A program made the position numbers and the translations under genes. A stretch of DNA of 64,000 nt. Origin: Rhodobacterales bacterium (lineage in GTDB: Bacteria > Pseudomonadota > Alphaproteobacteria > Rhodobacterales > Rhodobacteraceae). The stretch covers positions 1 to 64,000 of the forward strand of contig JAJNPS010000033.1 of the NCBI GenBank assembly GCA_021155205.1, in the 5' to 3' direction. Numbering within the stretch: position 1 is the stretch's first letter; each line of letters begins with the position of its first letter. Of the stretch, positions 26,638-33,606 are shown piece by piece. The notes below the pieces were generated by a model that ran no database searches, was not told the DNA's origin, and saw only the letters and a list, made by a program, of their open reading frames with translations.

Positions 26638-27266
26638 GCAGAACCCTTATCCTTGGTCGCCTTGCTTGTGGCGGGCTTGCGGGCAGTCTTTGCCGCAGGA
26701 AGAGATGCCGCCGCCGGGGGAACGGCAGGCTTGGTCCGCACGCGGCCCGGCTTTTTCAGGGGCGCCGACGCCGTGACCGACGCCGGGGTTGTGCCAGCGT
26801 TGATCGCGCGCAGTTTGTCGGCCGCTTCGCGCGCAACAGCGCGCCGCGCCGCTGCCTTGTCCGCCAGTGCCTGCGTCTCGGGGCCAAGTTTTGGCTTTGG
26901 CGCTGGCGCAGGCGGGGCGGCGATGGACTCGACGGGTGGCGCAGGCATCGTGACCGCCGGTGTCGCGGGTGCCGCAGGCTTCGGCTTCAGCGGATCCCAC
27001 TTTTCGAATTTCGCCGCCGCTTCCTTGACCGCGTCCAGGCCAAGGTTCTTGGGCGAAGTCATGGTGCGGAGGTCCGCCGCCACATCCTTGACGCCGGAGT
27101 CCTTGGCCGCGGTTTCCATCGCGCGTTGGAAATCGCGGCTCATCGAGCGCAGCTTGGCGGTAAATCGCCCCAGCGTGCGGAACATTTCCGGCAGGTCACG
27201 CGGGCCGATCACGATCAGCGCGACGACCCCGATGATCACCAGTTCGGCCCAGCCGATATCAAACAT
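26634..27266 (-). CDS. tatB: twin-arginine translocase subunit TatB
   Basis: 210 residues. One N-terminal membrane helix MFDIGWAELVIIGVVALIVI, then GPRDLPEMFRTLGRFTAKLR forming the amphipathic helix, and a long Ala/Pro/Lys-rich tail. The E in the membrane helix and GP hinge are typical of TatB. Lies between tatA (26 bases upstream) and tatC (overlapping). Confidence 0.96.
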   Translation of the reverse strand: MFDIGWAELVIIGVVALIVIGPRDLPEMFRTLGRFTAKLRSMSRDFQRAMETAAKDSGVKDVAADLRTMTSPKNLGLDAVKEAAAKFEKWDPLKPKPAAPATPAVTMPAPPVESIAAPPAPAPKPKLGPETQALADKAAARRAVAREAADKLRAINAGTTPASVTASAPLKKPGRVRTKPAVPPAAASLPAAKTARKPATSKATKDKGSA

Positions 27267-27292
27267 GGCACGCGCCTCCGTCGCTCAGGCGG

Positions 27293-27499
27293 TTACACCT
27301 TTTCCTTGTCGGCGGCGGGTGTCACGTCCTTGGTGGCGGCGACGTCCTTTTCGATCTCGTTCGCGCCGTCGTTCACACCCTTCTTGAACGCGGTGATGCC
27401 CTTGCCGACTTCGCCCATCAGGTTGGTGATCTTGCCACGGCCGAACAGCACCAGCACCACGATCGCGATGATCAGGATTTGCCAGGGACCTAATTGCAT
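27293..27499 (-). CDS. tatA: twin-arginine translocase subunit TatA
   Basis: 68 residues: a single membrane helix LGPWQILIIAIVVLVLFGRG, the FGRGK hinge and amphipathic helix ITNLMGEVGKGITAFKKG. First gene of tatABC-DUF815. AGGAG lies 8-9 bases before the ATG. A minus-strand promoter candidate, TTGATC with 16 bases to TAAAAC, lies near 27550-27575. Confidence 0.96.
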   Translation of the reverse strand: MQLGPWQILIIAIVVLVLFGRGKITNLMGEVGKGITAFKKGVNDGANEIEKDVAATKDVTPAADKEKV

Positions 27500-27621
27500 A
27501 ATGTCTTCTCCTGTCTTTGCGACGACCCTACCCCGTCGCCTGCTGACCTGCGTTTTAGGCGCAAGGACGGCCGGATCAAAGCGTCAACCGCACCGTCGCC
27601 GCCCGCAGACGGCGCTCTGCC

Positions 27622-27639
27622 GACAGTATTTTGTCAGTT
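27622..27639 (+). promoter_or_regulatory. weaker copy of YafY-type operator upstream of first regulator
   Basis: GACA, 6 bases, TGTCAGTT. The right arm is identical to that of the perfect palindrome at 28051-28071, placed about 55 bases before the first YafY-like gene. Suggests autoregulation. Confidence 0.35.
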
Positions 27640-27693
27640 GCTTGTCCACAGGAGCGGTTGACCGCTGCCCGTGGGCGGGACACGCTGCCAGCC

Positions 27694-28056
27694 ATGAAGC
27701 GCGACAACCGCCTTTTCGATCTGGTGCAGATCCTGCGCGACGGGCGTCTGCACACGGCAGCCGAGCTGGCCGATGCGCTGGGTGTGTCCACCCGCACGAT
27801 CTGGCGCGATGTCGCGATCATGGCCAATTCCGGCCTGCCGATCGAAGGCGAGCGGGGACTTGGCTACATCCTGCGATCGGCCATCGTGCTTCCCCCCACG
27901 ATGCTGACGCCCGAAGAGCTGGAGGCACTGGTCGAGGGCCTGCGCCATGTCGGCCGGGACGGCACCCCCCGCGCCCGCGCCGCGCGCAGCCTGCTGGCCA
28001 AGGTCGCAACCCTGCTGCCGCAGGCGGGGATCGACGTTCCCGGCAAAGGTAACTGA
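27694..28056 (+). CDS. short YafY/DeoR-type HTH regulator without WYL domain
   Basis: 120 residues. Winged HTH at about residues 1-65 (RLFDLVQILRDGRLHTAAEL, VSTRTIWRDVAIMANSGLPI), then LPPTMLTPEELEALVEGLRH and an early end. Relatives run to 225-240 residues with a ligand-binding WYL domain, which is absent here. It is very similar to the full-length regulator at 28464-29138, so it is a truncated tandem paralog. Start at 27694 gives MKRDNRLFD, matching MRRTDRLFD of the paralog. Its stop codon lies inside the operator before the next gene. Confidence 0.82.
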   Translation: MKRDNRLFDLVQILRDGRLHTAAELADALGVSTRTIWRDVAIMANSGLPIEGERGLGYILRSAIVLPPTMLTPEELEALVEGLRHVGRDGTPRARAARSLLAKVATLLPQAGIDVPGKGN

Positions 28057-28071
28057 CAGGGGGTGTCAGTT
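28051..28071. promoter_or_regulatory. candidate operator, perfect inverted repeat
   Basis: AACTGACA, 5 G bases, TGTCAGTT: 8-base arms that match perfectly. It overlaps the end of the short regulator gene and lies 44 bases before the small monooxygenase-fold gene, a place suited to repression by the flanking YafY-type proteins. Confidence 0.55.
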
Positions 28072-28114
28072 GGGGGTTGCTAGACCGTCTTCATCGCAAC
28101 TGATGGAGAACCCG

Positions 28115-28432
28115 ATGCAAAAGACACAAGACATCCCGGTGATGGAAATCGTCCGTTTCCGCCTGGCACCCGGCACCGACGACACGGCCTTCCTCGCCGC
28201 CGCCCATGGCACCGAGCGACCCCTGCGCGCCCAACCCGGCTTTGTCCGCCGCAGCCTGACCCGCGCCGAGGATGGCATCTGGACCGATCATGTTGGCTGG
28301 ACGTCGATGGCGATGGCGATGGCAGGGGCCGACGCGATGATGACGGAACCGGCTTTCGGTCCGTTCATGGCGATGATCGACGGCGCAAGCGTCGCCATGC
28401 GCCATGACCGCATCCACTGGCAGATGGATTGA
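28115..28432 (+). CDS. small antibiotic-biosynthesis-monooxygenase/Dabb-like protein
   Basis: 105 residues. MEIVRFRLAPGTDDTAFLAA, QPGFVRRSLTRAEDGIWTD and a C-terminal helix with EPAFGPFMAMIDG suggest a dimeric alpha+beta barrel of the ABM/Dabb type; the match is by pattern only. GGAGAA is 4 bases before the ATG at 28115, better than the ATG at 28103. It lies between two paralogous regulators and behind a palindromic operator, so it is probably their target. Function unknown. Confidence 0.65.
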   Translation: MQKTQDIPVMEIVRFRLAPGTDDTAFLAAAHGTERPLRAQPGFVRRSLTRAEDGIWTDHVGWTSMAMAMAGADAMMTEPAFGPFMAMIDGASVAMRHDRIHWQMD

Positions 28433-28463
28433 CCGACGGCGCGCATCCCGTCACGCTTTGCCG

Positions 28464-29138
28464 ATGCGCCGGACCGATCGCCTTTTCGACATCATCCAAA
28501 TTTTTCGCGACGGGCGGCTGCATACCGCCCGCGCGCTTGCCGAAAGGCTGGAGGTGTCGACGCGCACGATCTGGCGCGACATGGCGACGCTGGTCGCCAG
28601 CGGCCTGCCGGTCGAAGGAGAGCGCGGCGTGGGCTATATCCTGCGCGAGCCGATCACCTTGCCACCCTTGACGCTGACCCCGGACGAGGTGCTGGCCCTC
28701 ACGCTGGGCCTGCGCCTTGTCGCTTCGACAGCCGACCCTTCGCTGGCCCCCGCCGCCGCCAGTTTGCGCACCAAGATCGAGGCGGTGATCCCCGCGCGCC
28801 TGATACCGGAAACCGAGGACGGTCACTGGGTCTTTCCTGGCCCCGAGGCAATGGCCGCCGCCCGCCACCTTCCGACCCTCAGACGTGCGATCAGGATGCA
28901 CGAACGGGTGATGCTGACCTACCGGGATGCTGACGGGAAGACCTCGCTTCGGCCCGTCCGTCCCTTGACCCTGGAATTCTGGGGCCGGGTCTGGACGCTG
29001 GCCACCTGGTGCGAAATTAAGGCGGACTTTCGCAGTTTCCGCGTCGACCGGATCGACGAGTTACGCACCACGGATAAGACATTTCCGGACGAACCCGGTC
29101 GCATGCTTGCCGACTGGCGGCGGCTGAACGTGGTCTGA
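28464..29138 (+). CDS. YafY-family HTH/WYL-domain transcriptional regulator
   Basis: 224 residues. HTH: RLFDIIQIFRDGRLHTARAL, VSTRTIWRDMATLVASGLPV; then a WYL-type ligand domain with WGRVWTLATWCEIKADFRSF and RVDRIDEL. About 70 of the first 95 residues appear shared with the short paralog at 27694-28056. It likely binds the TGTCAGTT palindrome. Start at 28464 aligns with the family N-terminus. Confidence 0.87.
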   Translation: MRRTDRLFDIIQIFRDGRLHTARALAERLEVSTRTIWRDMATLVASGLPVEGERGVGYILREPITLPPLTLTPDEVLALTLGLRLVASTADPSLAPAAASLRTKIEAVIPARLIPETEDGHWVFPGPEAMAAARHLPTLRRAIRMHERVMLTYRDADGKTSLRPVRPLTLEFWGRVWTLATWCEIKADFRSFRVDRIDELRTTDKTFPDEPGRMLADWRRLNVV

Positions 29139-29186
29139 CTTGCGGTGGCTTCACCCTGTGGTTAACGCGCCCTGCATCTTCCGCGC

Positions 29187-29220
29187 GTAGAGACGGAATG
29201 TAGACGCGAAGTAGACGGAA
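29187..29220. repeat. three short direct repeats GTAGA(C/G)... in intergenic region
   Basis: GTAGAGACGGAAT, GTAGACGCGAA and GTAGACGGAA follow one another head to tail at 10-13-base spacing in the 146-base gap between the WYL regulator and the ABC ATPase stop. Nearby ATGGTTAA (29249-29256) matches a CtrA half-site (TTAACCAT on the other strand). Role unknown. Confidence 0.4.
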
Positions 29221-29284
29221 AGAAGATCACGAGTTTCATTCCTTTTCAGATGGTTAACATCGCGTTTGCGGGAAAGCGGGGCGC

Positions 29285-30373
29285 TCAGTCCCGGACCCCG
29301 AACACGAAACAGCGGTCACGCCGGATCATCAGCCACAGCGCGGTGCCGGGGTCCGGCAGGAACACGCCGGGGACCGAGGCGGTCAGCCTTGATCCATCGA
29401 AGTCCATCACGAAATCCACCAGCGACTCGCGCCCCAGATAACGCGCACGTGTGACGACGCCGCGCGCCGCAGTGCCGTCCTTTGGCGTCGGGTTCGGGCC
29501 GCGCCCTGCCCGGTCAAAGTCGATCTTCAGGTGCTGGGGGCGGATCACGATGTCGACCTCGGCCCCGTCGGCATGGCCGGGCGTCAGGAACGCGCCGAAC
29601 GGCGTTTCCGTCAGCGCGCCGCGCGACACACCCCGGATCACGTTGATGTCGCTGAAAAACGCTGCAGCCGCCCGGTCGAGGGGCGAATTGTAGATGTTGT
29701 AGGGCGCGCCACGCTGGATGATCCGCCCGCCGCGCATCAGCGCGATCTCGTCGGCCATCCGCATCGCCTCGTCAGGTTCGTGCGTGACCAGGACAACGGC
29801 GGTGCCCTCTTCCTGCAGGATGTCGAGGGTGGTGTCGCGGATGCCGTCGCGCAGGCGGTTGTCGAGGCCGGAAAACGGCTCGTCCATCAGCATCACGCGC
29901 GGCCGCGGGGCCAGCGCGCGGGCCAGCGCCACCCGCTGCTGTTCGCCCCCCGACAGCTCGTGCGGATGCTTTGCCGCAAAACCCTCAAGGTTGACGCGGG
30001 CCAGCAATTCCTGCACCCGCGCCGTCTTTGTCGCCTTGTCGCCGGTCAGGCCAAAACCGATGTTCCCGGCGACGGTGAGATGCGGAAACAGCGCAAAGTC
30101 CTGAAACATCAGCCCGACTTGGCGCGCCTCGGGCGGGATGTTCACGCCCGGTCCCGCCACCTGCGCCCCGTCGATCCAGATCTCGCCCGCATCCGCCGTC
30201 TCGACCCCGGCAATCATCCGCAATGTGGTGGTCTTGCCGCAGCCCGACGGACCCAGAAGGCACGTCACCTGCCCCGCCGCAACCCGCAGATCGACCGCAT
30301 CGACCACTGCGCGGCCGCCAAAGGCGCGCGACAGTCCCCGGACTTCTAGGCGTGGCGGGAAAGGGTCGGGCAT
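29285..30373 (-). CDS. orphan ABC transporter ATP-binding protein, FbpC/PotA-like
   Basis: 362 residues. Walker A GPSGCGKTTTLRM near residue 42, signature LSGGEQQRVALARALA, Walker B VMLMDEPFSGLD, and a C-terminal TOBE region with IVIRPQHLKID. This resembles iron(III) or spermidine importer ATPases. No permease or binding protein lies beside it, so it must serve a transporter encoded elsewhere. AAGGT is 6 bases before the ATG. Confidence 0.88.
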   Translation of the reverse strand: MPDPFPPRLEVRGLSRAFGGRAVVDAVDLRVAAGQVTCLLGPSGCGKTTTLRMIAGVETADAGEIWIDGAQVAGPGVNIPPEARQVGLMFQDFALFPHLTVAGNIGFGLTGDKATKTARVQELLARVNLEGFAAKHPHELSGGEQQRVALARALAPRPRVMLMDEPFSGLDNRLRDGIRDTTLDILQEEGTAVVLVTHEPDEAMRMADEIALMRGGRIIQRGAPYNIYNSPLDRAAAAFFSDINVIRGVSRGALTETPFGAFLTPGHADGAEVDIVIRPQHLKIDFDRAGRGPNPTPKDGTAARGVVTRARYLGRESLVDFVMDFDGSRLTASVPGVFLPDPGTALWLMIRRDRCFVFGVRD

Positions 30374-30448
30374 CGTACCTTACGAAATCGGTCGGGAAAG
30401 TCCCTATCAGGCACCGCGATGCGTATCAAGCCTGCGGGCGGCGCGGCG

Positions 30449-31225
30449 TTACAGCGTTGCGTTGACCGCGCCACCATCCAGAAGGATGTTCTGCCCGATG
30501 ATGAAGCCCGCATGCTGCGAACACAGGAAGGCGCACATCGCGCCGAACTCTGCCGCCGTCCCATAGCGCCCGGCGGGAATGCTGGCTGACCGTTCGGCGA
30601 TCACCTGCTCCAGCGGGATGCCGCGCGCCTTGACCACGGCGCCGTCCAGCGCGATGGACCGGTCGGTGGCGTGGATGCCGGGCAGCAGGTTGTTGATCGC
30701 CACACCCTTGCCCGCGACCTGCCGCGACGTGCCGGCGACAAAGCCGGTCAGGCCGGTGCGCGCGGTGTTCGACAGGCCAAGCTGCCCGATCGGCGCCTTG
30801 ACCGACATCGAGGTGATGTTGACCACGCGCCCCCAGCCCTGTGCCATCATCCCCGGCAGGCAGGCCTGCATCAGCGCGATCGGCGTCAGCATGTTGGCGT
30901 CCAGCGCGCGGATGAAATCATCCCGGCTCCAGTCCGACCAGAGACCCGGCGGCGGGCCACCGGCATTCGTCACCAGGATGTCGAACGGCCCTTGCGCCAG
31001 CACGGCGGCGCGACCGTCGTCGGTCGTGATGTCAGCCGCGACCGCAACGACATTCACCTGATACTTTGCGCGGATCGCCTCTGCCGCGGCCCCAAGCGCC
31101 TCGGTCCCCCGTGCATTCATCACCAGATCGACGCCCGCCTCGGCCAACGCCTCGGCAGAGCCGCGCCCCAGCCCCTTGGACGAGGCGCAGACCAGTGCCC
31201 GTTTGCCTGCAATGCCCAGATCCAT
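30449..31225 (-). CDS. SDR-family protein lacking the canonical Tyr-Lys catalytic pair
   Basis: 258 residues. Rossmann motif VCASSKGLGRGSAEALAEAG (residues 12-31) and NAGG (87-90) are present, and Ser139 is in NITSMS. At the YxxxK position the sequence reads LSNTARTG, that is Ser152 and Arg156 in place of Tyr and Lys. This variation is typical of the 3-oxoacyl-ACP-reductase-like SDR subgroup with LSNAxRAG and implies a changed chemistry or none. GGAGG precedes the ATG at 31225. Labels such as FabG should not be transferred without test. Confidence 0.85.
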   Translation of the reverse strand: MDLGIAGKRALVCASSKGLGRGSAEALAEAGVDLVMNARGTEALGAAAEAIRAKYQVNVVAVAADITTDDGRAAVLAQGPFDILVTNAGGPPPGLWSDWSRDDFIRALDANMLTPIALMQACLPGMMAQGWGRVVNITSMSVKAPIGQLGLSNTARTGLTGFVAGTSRQVAGKGVAINNLLPGIHATDRSIALDGAVVKARGIPLEQVIAERSASIPAGRYGTAAEFGAMCAFLCSQHAGFIIGQNILLDGGAVNATL

Positions 31226-31345
31226 CGCGATCCTCCGCTGCTTTGACGCAAGGCTAGCGGGCTGGTGCGGCAGGCGCCAGAGGCTCCGGGGCGAAAGTGA
31301 TCCCTGCCCCATGGTGGGCCTTGTCCTTGCCGGGGCGCAGGAAGG

Positions 31346-31711
31346 TCAGCTGTAAAAGAACTCTTCCCGCACGATCTTGCCGCTCTTGACGTGATACACA
31401 CCGACTTCGGTCATATCGAACGTCTTGCCGTCGGACTTGTTCTTGCCCTGCATCGCAAAAACCACGGCAAAGCGGTCATCACCATGCAGAAAGGGGCCGT
31501 CGATCTTGCCGCCGGTGACTGTGTGGTTGTCGTCCCACCACTGATGCTTGCCGTCGATGCCCGCCAGCCCGTGGGTTTCGCGCCCCATGCCCCCCATATC
31601 CATTGCCTCGACCGAAACAGCGTCGGGCGCATACAGCTTTTGCAGGTTCGCGCGGGCGCGGTCTTCACGGCATCCTGCAACCAGTTCCTGTGCAATCTCG
31701 TTCAAAGTCAT
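31346..31711 (-). CDS. SnoaL-like (NTF2 fold) protein
   Basis: 121 residues. The pattern LQKLYAPDAVSVEA, GLAGIDGKHQWWDDNHTV and MTEVGVYHVKSGKIVREEFF fits the cone-shaped NTF2/SnoaL fold, small proteins that bind or isomerise hydrophobic or polar substrates. GGGAG is about 8 bases before the ATG at 31711. It lies 120 bases downstream of the SDR start, on the same strand and upstream in transcription. Function unknown. Confidence 0.78.
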   Translation of the reverse strand: MTLNEIAQELVAGCREDRARANLQKLYAPDAVSVEAMDMGGMGRETHGLAGIDGKHQWWDDNHTVTGGKIDGPFLHGDDRFAVVFAMQGKNKSDGKTFDMTEVGVYHVKSGKIVREEFFYS

Positions 31712-31723
31712 CGCAATCTCCCT

Positions 31724-31742
31724 TAATGTTCCTCTAATGTTC
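31724..31742. promoter_or_regulatory. direct repeats TAATGTTC upstream of SnoaL gene
   Basis: TAATGTTC occurs at 31724-31731 and 31735-31742, 11 bases apart (one helical turn), just upstream of the SnoaL start and upstream of prfC on the other strand. A possible regulator site shared by both divergent genes. Confidence 0.3.
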
Positions 31743-31822
31743 TTATCATACGCCGATGATTCAACACCGGCAAGACAGTCCATCGGTTGCGGGGGCCTAT
31801 CGGCGGCCCTATACCGACGCCC

Positions 31823-33418
31823 ATGTCAAACCGCGCCCCCCTGCCCCCCGAAATCGCCCGCCGCAGGACTTTTGCGATCATCTCGCATCCCGATGCGGGC
31901 AAGACCACCCTGACCGAAAAGTTCCTTCTGTTCGGCGGCGCGATCCAGATGGCAGGTCAGGTGCGCGCCAAGGGCGATGCGCGGCGCACGCGGTCCGACT
32001 TCATGAAGATCGAGGCGGACCGGGGGATTTCGGTCTCGGCCAGCGCCATGAGTTTCGACTTCCGCCAGTACCGGTTCAATCTGGTGGACACGCCCGGTCA
32101 CAGCGACTTTTCCGAGGATACCTATCGCACGCTGACCGCCGTCGATGCCGCGGTCATGGTGATCGACGGCGCCAAGGGCGTCGAAAGCCAGACCCGCAAG
32201 CTGTTCGAGGTCTGCCGGTTGCGCGACCTGCCGATCCTGACCTTCTGCAACAAGATGGACCGCGAAAGCCGCGATACCTTCGAGATCATTGACGAGATCC
32301 AGGAAAACCTGGCCATCGACGTCACGCCGGCATCCTGGCCCATCGGGGTCGGGCGCGATTTCATCGGGGCGTATGACCTGCTGCATGACCGGCTGGAAAT
32401 CATGGACCGCGCCGACCGCAACAAGGTGGCCGAGTCGATCCAGATTTCCGGCGTTGACGATCCGAAGCTGGCCGAGCATATCCCGGCGGACCTGTTGGCA
32501 AAGTTCCACGAAGAGCTTGAAATGGCGCGCGAACTGCTGCCCGCGTTTGACCGCGCGTCGTTCCTGAATGGCGCGATGACACCGATCTGGTTCGGCTCGG
32601 CGATCAACTCGTTCGGGGTTCGCGACCTGATGGACGGGATGGGGGAATTTGGCCCCGAACCCCAGCCGCAAAAGGCGGCCGAGCGTCAGGTCGATGCCGC
32701 GGAACCGCCCGTCACCGGCTTTGTCTTCAAGGTGCAGGCCAACATGGACCCCAAACACCGCGACCGCGTGGCCTTTGTGCGCCTTGCCTCGGGGCATTTC
32801 GAACGCGGCATGAAACTGACGCATGTGCGGTCGAAAAAGGTCATGGCGATCCCCAACCCGGTGATGTTCCTCGCCGCTGACCGGGAACTGGCCGAAGAGG
32901 CCTGGGCCGGCGACATCATCGGCATCCCGAACCACGGCCAGTTGCGCATCGGCGACGCGCTGACCGAGGGCGAGGCGCTGCGGTTCACCGGCATTCCGTC
33001 CTTTGCGCCGGAACTCTTGTCGGGCGTGCGCGCGCTGGACCCGCTCAAGGCCAAGCATCTGGAAAAGGCCTTGATGCAGTTCGCCGAAGAGGGTGCGGCG
33101 AAAGTGTTCAAGCCGATGATCGGGTCGGGCTACATTGTCGGCGTCGTCGGGCAGTTGCAGTTCGAGGTGCTGGCCAGCCGGATCGAGCAGGAATATTCCC
33201 TGCCCGTCCGGTTCGAGACGTCGCAGTTCACATCGGCCCGCTGGATCGCCGGACCGAAATCCGAGGTGGAGAAATTCATCAACGTCAACAAGGGCCATGT
33301 CGCCTATGACAATGACGGTGATCTGGTCTACCTGACACGCCTGAAATGGGACATCGACCGGATCGAGCGCGACTATCCGGCGCTGAAGCTGACGGCGACG
33401 AAAGAAATGGTCAGCTAG
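31823..33418 (+). CDS. prfC: peptide chain release factor 3
   Basis: 531 residues, the normal RF3 length. GTPase motifs: G1 SHPDAGKTTLTE, G3 DTPGHSDFSEDT, G4 NKMD; followed by the RF3-specific C-terminal region with GVVGQLQFEVLASRIEQEYS. RF3 recycles RF1/RF2 from the ribosome using GTP. The start at 31823 gives MSNRAPLPPEIARRRTFAII (family form). The TAG stop lies in CTAG at which a MITE-like repeat is inserted, followed by a hairpin. Confidence 0.97.
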   Translation: MSNRAPLPPEIARRRTFAIISHPDAGKTTLTEKFLLFGGAIQMAGQVRAKGDARRTRSDFMKIEADRGISVSASAMSFDFRQYRFNLVDTPGHSDFSEDTYRTLTAVDAAVMVIDGAKGVESQTRKLFEVCRLRDLPILTFCNKMDRESRDTFEIIDEIQENLAIDVTPASWPIGVGRDFIGAYDLLHDRLEIMDRADRNKVAESIQISGVDDPKLAEHIPADLLAKFHEELEMARELLPAFDRASFLNGAMTPIWFGSAINSFGVRDLMDGMGEFGPEPQPQKAAERQVDAAEPPVTGFVFKVQANMDPKHRDRVAFVRLASGHFERGMKLTHVRSKKVMAIPNPVMFLAADRELAEEAWAGDIIGIPNHGQLRIGDALTEGEALRFTGIPSFAPELLSGVRALDPLKAKHLEKALMQFAEEGAAKVFKPMIGSGYIVGVVGQLQFEVLASRIEQEYSLPVRFETSQFTSARWIAGPKSEVEKFINVNKGHVAYDNDGDLVYLTRLKWDIDRIERDYPALKLTATKEMVS

Positions 33419-33517
33419 AGCCTGTCCGACAAAAGTGGCGCGCGGTTTTGTCGAAAGACAGGCGGCCACGAAGGAACCGCGAGGATGGCCGACGCGTCTA
33501 TCCGCGTCGGACAGACT
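33419..33517. repeat. 99-bp MITE-like dispersed repeat, copy A
   Basis: Starts AGCCTGTCCGACAAAAG and ends GTCGGACAGACT; the ends are imperfect terminal inverted repeats (AGCCTGTCCGAC versus AGTCTGTCCGAC, 11 of 12). It is flanked by CTAG on the left and CCAG on the right, an imperfect 4-base duplication of the YTAR type used by IS5-family elements. About 87% identical, ungapped, to copy B at 55512-55610. Internally it forms hairpins: CGACAAAA with TTTTGTCG, and CCGACGCG with CGCGTCGG. It has no coding capacity. Confidence 0.75.
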
Positions 33518-33528
33518 CCAGCAAGATA

Positions 33529-33565
33529 AAGCGGCCGCAATTTCTTGCGACCGCTTGATTTCTTT
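33529..33565 (+). terminator. rho-independent terminator downstream of prfC
   Basis: AAGCGGCCGCAA and TTGCGACCGCTT pair (11 of 12) across a TTTC loop, followed by GATTTCTTT. Lies after the MITE copy and ends prfC transcription. Confidence 0.65.
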
Positions 33566-33606
33566 GAACTGTCATCTTGTACGACGTTAGCGCTTGGCTA
33601 TTCGGC

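Noticed and set aside
29187..29220. Short GTAGACG repeats as a possible CRISPR remnant
   Set aside because: Units are only 10-13 bases with no unique spacers and no cas genes.
31826..33469. Minus-strand frame across prfC that begins inside MITE copy A, like the frame at 54354-55565 beginning in copy B
   Set aside because: The shared N-terminal peptide comes from the repeat itself, not from related proteins; both frames are antisense to real genes. It did help to reveal the repeat.
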